Notes under the pieces: model-generated
What the model was told of the DNA's origin: nothing
The model's input: only the letters and a program-made list of their open reading frames with translations
Databases searched by the model: none
Source of the DNA: Cystobasidiopsis lactophilus
Lineage: Eukaryota; Basidiomycota; Agaricostilbomycetes; Agaricostilbales; Chionosphaeraceae
Direction of reading: 5' to 3'
NCBI GenBank assembly: GCA_001599975.1
Contig: BCIO01000003.1
Span: 3,156,677-3,220,676, forward strand
Length of the DNA stretch: 64,000 bases
Translations under genes and position numbers: made by a program
Shown: in pieces, positions 57,189-64,000 of the stretch
Layout of the letters: each line of letters starts with the position of its first letter
Position numbering within the stretch: the stretch's first letter is position 1

Positions 57189-59765
57189 TTACCAAGTCTC
57201 GGGCAGCTGGTACGCGAACTTCTTGCAGCCCTTGGTGGGCCAGAAGAGCTCGGCGCCGTAGACGACGAAGCCGACGGCCTGGTTGGATTGGGCGATCCTG
57301 CCAACTCATCCCCGTGAGCAGGTGGCGGCAAGAGGAAGACAGAGTAGAGGCGGCGCACCGACACCAGGTCCAAGGGTCGTCCGTCTTTTTCAACGTATTC
57401 TTGCCATACCGCGAATTGAAGTAGCTTAGAGAGGCAAAGAATTTAGCGAACTCAAGGTGCAAAGTGGAAAGCGCGTACTCGGTGCAGCCTTCTTGAGCCG
57501 TAGTGCTGCCCATGTCCCTGTGCGACCGATGCGCCATCAGCATTCAAACGCGCATGAAAGGACGGAGGGGCGGGGACGCACTTGTAGTAGTTGGTCGAGA
57601 TGACCGGCAAGCTCCAAGCGCACACCCGCTCGCCCGGTGGGAGAAGCATGTCGAACCCGTCTTTGCTGGCCGTGAGCGCGCCGCCATAGAACTTGACGCT
57701 CGTCTGCGGATCGTCCGAGTCGCAGTCGACCTTGCCATTGGACCGCGAGAGCCAGCGGGCGTTTTGAACGGCTAAACCAAATAACCCACGTTTAGATGCG
57801 ATGTAAGCTTGCGAAGGAAGGGAGGAGGGAGAGAACGCACCGAAGCATTCCTCACTTCTGCGGTAGACGTCAAGCAAGTCGAAGCCGGATTGCTTCATGT
57901 TCTTCTCCGTCAAGCCAAAGTTGGAGGGCTGGGGACCGATCAGCCTGAGGTCCGGACCCCAAAGCCGAGCGCACAGCTACACACCTGAGAGAGAATGTTC
58001 CCAACAGTGCCGGCAGTGGCCCGGTATTGGAGGGGGAAGTACATGTCCAGCGCGCCGTGCTTGTCCTTCTTGGTGCCGCACTCGATGCCCTGCCAGATGT
58101 AGCCATTCAAGGGCGCGAAGGGCCAGCCCATGCACGTGTCGTAGTATCTTCCGGTCGAAGTGTAGTAGTCGTGGGCGACCCAGACCTTTTGGGCGTTCAA
58201 GATCTGCTCCGGCTCGTCTCAAACTTCTGGTGTGGAAGTTTGGCAGAGAGCAAAACGCACCAGCTGGATGATCTGCATCTTCATCCACTCGCCAAAGTCC
58301 CTGCGCATGGCGTGCACCTCTCTGCGGGAGCGAACTCGAGGCCTTAGCGGTGGGAAATTCGCATTTGAGCGCTTGCTCACCTGTCGCGCGTGTCACCATA
58401 ATTGGAAAAAAGGCCACCTTTGACCATGGACAGGTAGCCTCCCTCTTCCTGTGAAGTTTCGAGGTGTGAGGTCTGGACTAATTACCAAGGGGGGAAAACC
58501 TGCAGTTGGGTCATCGTTCCTATATGAGCGCATGATTCAGTCACAATGAAGCAACACAAAAGCAACGGAGACTCACATAGCGGCATCGGCAGCATCGGCA
58601 AAGTCTCCTTTGGCGCCCGCGAACATGGCTCCGAACAGCTCGCCGAGCTCGCCAAAGCTGATAGGCTTGTTGACCACCTTGTTCGCATCCTTCTTCGGGA
58701 TCGAGTTAAGCACGGCCGCTGCCGTCTTGCCCGTGTTCTTCAACAAATCGGACGCAGTCTCCGAAGTCTTCTTGATGGCGGCAGCGAACGAGCTCCCCGT
58801 CTCCGAGATGTCCTTGCTGATGTCTTTGCCGTCGGTGGCATCCACGGCGATCGCGATGACATTGATCGCGGTCTCGATGACTGCTCCATAAGGCACAAAG
58901 GCGGCCAAGGCGCCAAAGATGCCCAGGACGCTCTTCACGCTGAGGCCGGTGTCCTTTTTGTCCTTGATCGCGGGCGCAAATCGGTCGACAAGGGTGGTGA
59001 TCTGATTGTTGCTCATAATGGCCCCGTCCGTCAAGGCGTCATTCAGCGTGTTGTAGTATTGCTGGATCTGGTGGAGCGCCTGCAAGGCATACCATCGACG
59101 ATAGAGTTGAACATCCTCTGTGCATCCATTTGATCAGTCCCCAAGGCTGAATTGGTCAATGACGATGACAATGCGCACCTTCATCGCTGCGCTTGGACAA
59201 GTTGGGGATGTCGTAGGTGCCCGGGAAGACGGTGCCGCGGGAGGTCTCTTCGTGGACTGTGTTCCAGACGCAGTTGGCCGTCCTGCATACGATGGCTGGG
59301 TGGGATTTACGACTCGTGCCAATGACAAGCCGGCCTGTGCCTCTTCTTAGACTTCCATCGTCAAGTGTAGTATTGGACACACACCTAAGCTTTCTGCAAA
59401 AGTGCAAGGCCCTCGTCTGCCGCGGTTGTCGAAGCATTGAACGGTCCGGATGGCTGGGCAGCCGTCGATCAACTTGTCAAGCCACACGTCCATCTGTATT
59501 CTTCCAATCAGTAAAAGATCCTGTAAGGATACAAAGGGACGCAAGCCGAACGCACATTCAAAGCCTCCCAGACCTTCGGGTTCGGGTGGTCGTAGACCTT
59601 GCCATTGTCCTCGTCAATGGGGATAGTGTACCTGACTTTAGGGATTGGACAGTCGTCCAGCTCGTCAATGGTCGGTCCACGTCTGAACAGGTTACCCAGC
59701 GGGCTGCCCAAAGCGACAGGAGCAACAGCCAAACCGGCCACCAAGAAAACCGACGTCGAACGCAT
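57189..59765 (-). CDS. Large secreted protein of unknown function
   Basis: About 670 residues in roughly ten exons. The start is a signal peptide (RSTSVFLVAGLAVAPVALGS), followed by FRRG, a possible Kex2-type cleavage site. A central helical, Ala-rich stretch (LGIFGALAAFVPYGAVIETA, then SFAAAIKKTSETASDLL) could be an amphipathic bundle. Flanking parts are Trp-, Tyr- and Cys-rich: NAQKVWVAHDYYTSTGRYYD, WPFAPLNGYIWQGIECG, VQNARWLSRSNGKVDCDSD. The end is GCKKFAYQLPETW. I recognise no family. The composition suggests an extracellular or cell-surface protein of filamentous-fungus type. Introns at regular 50-60-base lengths restore frame throughout, supporting a functional gene. Confidence 0.65.
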
Positions 59766-60198
59766 GCTGTTCTTCCCCTCGCCTGGCAGTGGTCGCTTGG
59801 TCGTTACTCGCACACACCCACACCAGCAAACAGAGGCCGAATTATTGTTTGAGCCGCTCGGCATCCGCAGCTCTCTCTTCGGACTTGATTTGGGCATCAA
59901 AACAAGGATCGCCCATTTGACTCTACTTCATTAACCATGCGCGTCTTGCTGCGTTTTGGCGACATCCTCAGCAACGTAAAGCACGCCTGGCAGGGTGGGC
60001 AGGCACAAAAAACAAGAAACAAGGGCGGAGGAGCGAGCGCAACCTGGATCCAGCTGGATCTTCTGAAAATTGGTCCACGCGGATCCGGAAGAGGAATGGC
60101 GGTTTGTGGCGGACAGGTTCAAAAGAGAATGAGAGTATTCAATGCAACCGTTGTATGTATGCACAAGCTCTTGAGGACCTCGCATTTGCAAACGCCAC
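59766..60198. promoter_or_regulatory. Upstream region of the secreted-protein gene
   Basis: 433 bases between the stop of AtuA-like copy 3 and the start of the secreted-protein gene. It probably holds the latter's promoter. No further gene was seen. Confidence 0.4.
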
Positions 60199-63037
60199 CT
60201 ACTCGACACGGGTCCGCTTTGAACGACGTTCGGGTTGCTCGCTAGTTGCGGCCGCATGGGAAGCTGAGAGGAACTCGACTGGCACATCAGCGTGGCGAGA
60301 GCGAATATAGTCGCAGAAGCCTTTGCCTGCCACGTCGGGAAAGGTCACAATCTATCGAGCCAAAGGTTTGTAAAAGGCAAAACACACCGAATCCGTCCAG
60401 GGTAGGGCTGGACGAGATGCCACGACCCAGAGGACCTTGTTGGGAAATCATGATTCGCATTAGGCCATCGACTACAACCCTGCGACAAAGCACGTACCAT
60501 AGATGACAAAGTGGACGGCAAAGATCCCGGGCATCTCGCAGCGCTCCAAATAGAATTCGGGCCGCCAGTCTTTGGCCATCAGAAATTGACTGTCAAAAGG
60601 GTACAATGAGGGCGTAAGATTGCGAACGGCCTTGATACGGCAAGTGAGCAGCCATGACCCACAGTCGATCCTTTGTCAAATAGGCTCTCAGCCATTCAAA
60701 TTGGCGTGCTGTTTGCACAAACATGCCCAAGTTGATATTGGCGCCCTTGTCACCGCTGCAAACGAATGCTCAGGCCGCGTGAGAGCTCGAGAGATAGCAA
60801 AGCGGCCAAACCTGCGCCCCAGCACGACGTCGCCCAAAGGCACCTTGGCGGTCCTTCCAAACGAGGAGAGCGGGGCTGGATTGACGGTTTCGAAGTCACG
60901 GCGTACTTCCGGCTTGGAGTACTGGGAAGGGTGGCCGGCCGGTAGAAAAACGGGCTCGACCCCTTTGCGTGGGTTGAGGATGCCAGCGCCTTCGTTGAGC
61001 TTGTTCTGGTCAATTAATCCCGGGTAGAATGCGTTGTAAGGCGTGGGCGCAGTCGTTCGGAAGTCCAGGGAAAAGTGCATGCCGGAGTAGTGCTGCAAGC
61101 CATGTTCCGCCCACTGAAAACACGGCAAAGGTTAGCGAAGCCGAACCCGAGAGGTCTTTGAGTAGAAGCTTGCCGCTTTGAAGATGTGTCCGGTGGATTC
61201 CAAGGAAGTGCTTTGGCCAAAGACACGGAACCCGTTGGTGCAAGCAAGTTGGGATTCCGCATTTTCCGAGGGCGTGCCGATCCTTTCGACTTCGTGAGTG
61301 AGGTCTTTCTAATGAATTGGCAGAAACATACCTTTGAAACTCGATAAGCTCCCAGTCCGTCTTCCATTCGGCGAATTTTCTGCGGAACTGTGCTTCTGCC
61401 AAGTCGAACTTGTGCTTGACATTGTAGCCAGACTGAAGGGATTCATCAGACTTGCTTCGGAACGAATGCATGCCGCTTACCGCATAGATGATCCTGCATC
61501 GAAAATAACACTTAAGCGCTGTGCCGTCCGCAACTGGAACAAAAATCTTGGCCCACATCTCTGCTTGATAGCCGCCCTTGTAGAACACTGCGAGCTTGGT
61601 AGTTCTAGAAAGGCAGCGAATAAGCGTTGAGAATGCAATGCGGGAAGGATGACTCACGCCGGAGGTGGCAAGCCATGAACGCCTGACAGGCGCACTCGAT
61701 TCTCGCCCACTTTGGTGACCTCAACATTCCGCAAGTCGGCTGCAACATCAGAATGGAGATAAATGTCGCCTTGAAGCTCGTATAAAAGTTGGCTGCTCGC
61801 GTTTTCAGATCCTGGCTCATGAATCACCACCGGACCGAATCGCACCATTTGACAATTTCGGGCGTCACGAAGCCGTTGTAATGTCCATTCTTGGTAATTA
61901 CGACTCCGCCGTCGTTCGAGATCTCGGCAATGGGACAGGCCAAGTCCAGGAGATCTTCAACTTGGTAGCGATCGAATCCGGAAAAGTTACCGCCGCTGGC
62001 AATCTTGCATCAACAACGCGCAGAGAATGCTCATTTGGAGACTCACGTGGCGTAGCAAGAGCATTCGATGATGTGGCCGGCCTGGAGGCAAAGCGCATGA
62101 CCGTGAGAGTTCATATGTAGGCCGGAGCCGAACGACACTGACGACAAAAGCCTGGGCCCTGTCTCCTTTGTCAGAGGTTGTCGCGTTCAAGAAGTCCGAG
62201 AACGCACAGCTTATCATACTCATCATCCTCCCAGCTATGCCAGTACCAGGCCGCTCCAAGAACCGGCGAAGCATCGGAAACGCGACCACAGATAACAATG
62301 TCAGCACCTGCACGTAAAGCCGCGACAATGCCTCTGGCACCAAGGTAGGCATTGGCGCCTGTTTCTCAACGTCAACGGTGGCGTAGTGTTTTGAGCTAAA
62401 CAGCTTACAAACGATCGGCTTCTTGGGGTCGTCGACGAAATTCTCGGCATTCTTGACCCTAGAGATGCTCGAGTTTTCCGAGTCCAGGTGTTGCATCTTC
62501 TCTCGCAAGATACCGTGAATGTCGGGCATCAGGTCGTCGCCGGACACATAGGCCACGGTGAGGTCGAGGTTTCTCTCTTTCACCTGAGCAGCCGTGCAAT
62601 ATTAGCTCATGATCGTGTATCACAAAGGGCTTACCAGGCTCAGAATCTTCTCAGCCATCGCGCGGGGTCGCAAAGCTCCGCCGTTCACGATCGCTTTGAC
62701 TTTGTTTTTGGCCAGCAGCTCCAGCGACATGTCCAAGCCATCAAAGCAGTTTTTCTCCCAGCCATCGTGATTGCCTTCTTGCAGCTTCACGGCATTCCAG
62801 GCTGGACGCAATAGTGAGCTCGCAGTTCGCTCGCACAAACAACCTTCACTTGCCTAAATTCATCTCCGCAAGCCAATCGCCAGTTACGAAGTCAATGTTG
62901 CCATTCTTGACTTGGTTGTACATAAAATACGGTGGATCCAATGTTGCACCCGAACAGTTGCCAATTCGAACAGGCCTTCTGAAGTTGCTGTGATTCGAGT
63001 CGCCGCGAGCGTGTCCGTTGGTCCCATTTGTGGCCAT
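60199..63037 (-). CDS. AtuA-like (DUF1446) protein, copy 3
   Basis: About 700 residues in a dozen or more exons. It starts ATNGTNGHARGDSNHSNF, then RRPVRIGNCSGATLDPPYFM, DFVTGDWLAEMNLGK, KVKAIVNGGALRPRAMAEKI and NLDLTVAYVSGDDLMPDIHG. The middle has IVICGR, a WYWHSW segment, TGGNFSGFDRY, CPIAEISNDGG, QLLYELQGDIYLHSDV and GENRVRLSGVHGLPPP. The C-terminal domain has FGRTAKVPLGDVVLGRR, GDKGANINLGMFV and VHFVIYGPLGRG, and a basic tail ending RSKRTRVE. The layout matches copies 1 and 2, so the three are paralogues. Lys/Arg-rich residues at the end are unlike the other two copies. Function as for copy 1: inferred link to isoprenoid or branched-acid breakdown. Confidence 0.83.
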
Positions 63038-63768
63038 TTTGCTGGCGACTGATGTTAGAAACAAAAGCTTTGCTCAAAGAAGGTGTAAGCTGGGCTGCAT
63101 CAGGCTGGCCGCATCGGATAAGTGGTCTCCGAAGGCGGGGTCGATGGTGAGCGGGCTTCTGTGGTGCGTTCATTTCGGCGGAATTGCTGGAATGCCTCTC
63201 GCCGAGCGATTGTCTATAGCGTGGCGGCTTGCCAGGGTGTTCCGGCCCGTCGGAGTCGTCGCCACCCAAAGCCAAAGATTGCTACTGGGCCCTGGCTCAG
63301 TCTGGCTGCGAGCTCGCAATGTGGAGGACCGATTTAAACAACAGTGGTAGGCGTCTCCAAGCTTCATATATAGTAGATCATGGGTCGCTTTCGCAAGCAC
63401 TGGGATGGCGCCGCAGCAGACACCGGTCGTTCGTGGCAAACTCAGTGGCTGCACAAAACCGACGACGGGCCTGGCAGTCGATGGACCCCATGTGGTCTTG
63501 CCATTCCGTTGTCACAGTCTGACACACCCTTCCAGGACACAGGAGATTACACGTTGTAGGCTTTGAGACTGGCATGAAGCAAACTCGTTTCGTGGTCACC
63601 GTGTCATCTTTGAAAATTACAAGGCCTCTTCCTTGGAAATGCACATCCCAGGCTTTGAAACCCAACAGCGCGTTAGTCAAGGCATACAGTACACAACGTG
63701 CGCAGGGCATAAGCCCCAGACTGGTCAATCCTGAGAGCGACACTATCGCCCGCGCGCCGCCTACAGTA
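63038..63768. promoter_or_regulatory. Upstream region of AtuA-like copy 3
   Basis: 731 bases from the copy 3 start to the partial gene at the edge. A 166-codon minus-strand frame (63378-63878) overlaps it and the edge gene, but I do not regard it as coding. TATATATA-like sequence occurs near 63366. No repeat was found. Confidence 0.35.
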
Positions 63769-64000
63769 TCAAGCTTCGTTGTCGGCGGGTATAGCCATAC
63801 TCCCAGTGAAAAAAGGCGAGTGAGCAACAGTCGAGGAAAGGTAGTCGAGCCAGTTGAAATTTGGCGCCTCTTGGCCATCCAATTGCTGAAGAGATCCGAA
63901 GAGAGCTTCGAACTGCCCCGTCTGTCGGGAAGGAGACGAGGGAAAGCCAGCGGCGGCTAGCCCGGTTACTTCTGCTAAGTCGAAAAGAGGGTCTCGCACG
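63769..64000 (-). CDS. 3' end of a gene running off the right edge (tentative)
   Basis: An open frame from the window edge ends PADNEA then TGA at 63769. It reads FEALFGSLQQLDGQEAPNFN, then WLDYLSSTVAHSPFF. The acidic, Trp- and Phe-containing style resembles the C-terminal end of fungal Zn2Cys6 or bHLH regulators, but no domain is visible in this piece. It could be spurious. Confidence 0.3.
   Translation of the reverse strand, partial: VRDPLFDLAEVTGLAAAGFPSSPSRQTGQFEALFGSLQQLDGQEAPNFNWLDYLSSTVAHSPFFTGSMAIPADNEA

Noticed and set aside
34226-63037. Terpene biosynthetic gene cluster around HMG-CoA reductase and the AtuA-like genes
   Set aside because: No terpene cyclase, prenyltransferase or P450 is visible, and HMG-CoA reductase is a housekeeping gene. 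A catabolic reading fits better.
63378-63878. 166-codon minus-strand frame as a gene
   Set aside because: No conserved features; it overlaps another better-looking frame at the edge.
1-64000. Prokaryotic-style defence systems, CRISPR arrays, transposons or virus-like elements
   Set aside because: No repeat arrays, terminal repeats, transposase, reverse transcriptase, integrase or capsid motifs were noticed on either strand. The window is ordinary spliced fungal DNA.

Overview
The window is eukaryotic nuclear DNA, almost certainly fungal. It carries spliceosomal genes for eL32, a Drs1-type helicase, MCM2, a B-type cyclin, glycogen synthase, DPM2, an RNase T2 and HMG-CoA reductase. Genes are tightly packed on both strands and most are broken by many very short introns (about 45-70 bases). 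Typical 5' splice sites are GTGCGT or GTGAGC, and several exons are only 6-28 bases long. The moderately high GC content, dense tiny introns, a GT41 O-GlcNAc-transferase-like gene and an HNH_2-like gene suggest a basidiomycete. I cannot place it further without a search. I saw no transposon, virus-like element, CRISPR array, rRNA or tRNA that I can support.

Layout. 0.5-1.8 kb: F-box-like gene (+). 2.0-7.3 kb: large TPR/GT41 OGT-like gene (-). 8.2-8.9 kb: small CxxC protein (+). 9.1-9.8 kb: eL32 (-). 10.1-12.5 kb: DRS1 helicase (-), divergent from a zinc alcohol dehydrogenase (+, 12.8-14.2 kb). 14.4-15.3 kb: Faf1/C1orf131-like ribosome assembly factor (+). 15.4-16.8 kb: HNH_2-like protein (+). 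16.9-20.6 kb: arrestin with a very long tail (+). 20.7-22.0 kb: carbonyl-reductase-like SDR (-), divergent from an ABCC/MRP-type transporter (+, 22.5-27.7 kb). 28.1-31.0 kb: glycogen synthase (+). 31.5-33.7 kb: cyclin B (+).

From 34 kb the window becomes richer in catabolic enzymes. Two AtuA/DUF1446 paralogues are divergent (34.2-36.6 kb minus, 36.7-39.3 kb plus) around a 196-base promoter. A third lies at 60.2-63.0 kb (-). Between them are DPM2 (-), MCM2 (-), a secreted RNase T2 (+), an unrecognised protein (-), a FabG-like SDR (+) convergent with a Rieske non-heme-iron oxygenase (-), HMG-CoA reductase (-) and a large secreted protein of unknown function (-). A partial gene may run off the right edge.

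How genes may work together. DRS1, the Faf1-like protein and eL32 all serve ribosome production. MCM2 and cyclin B serve the cell cycle. The three AtuA-like proteins, the FabG-like SDR and the Rieske oxygenase could form a loose catabolic neighbourhood for branched or isoprenoid-type or quaternary-amine substrates. That grouping is inference from proximity, and housekeeping genes are interspersed. Exon boundaries were worked out by eye from reading frames and GT-AG signals. Gene ends are generally firmer than every internal junction.
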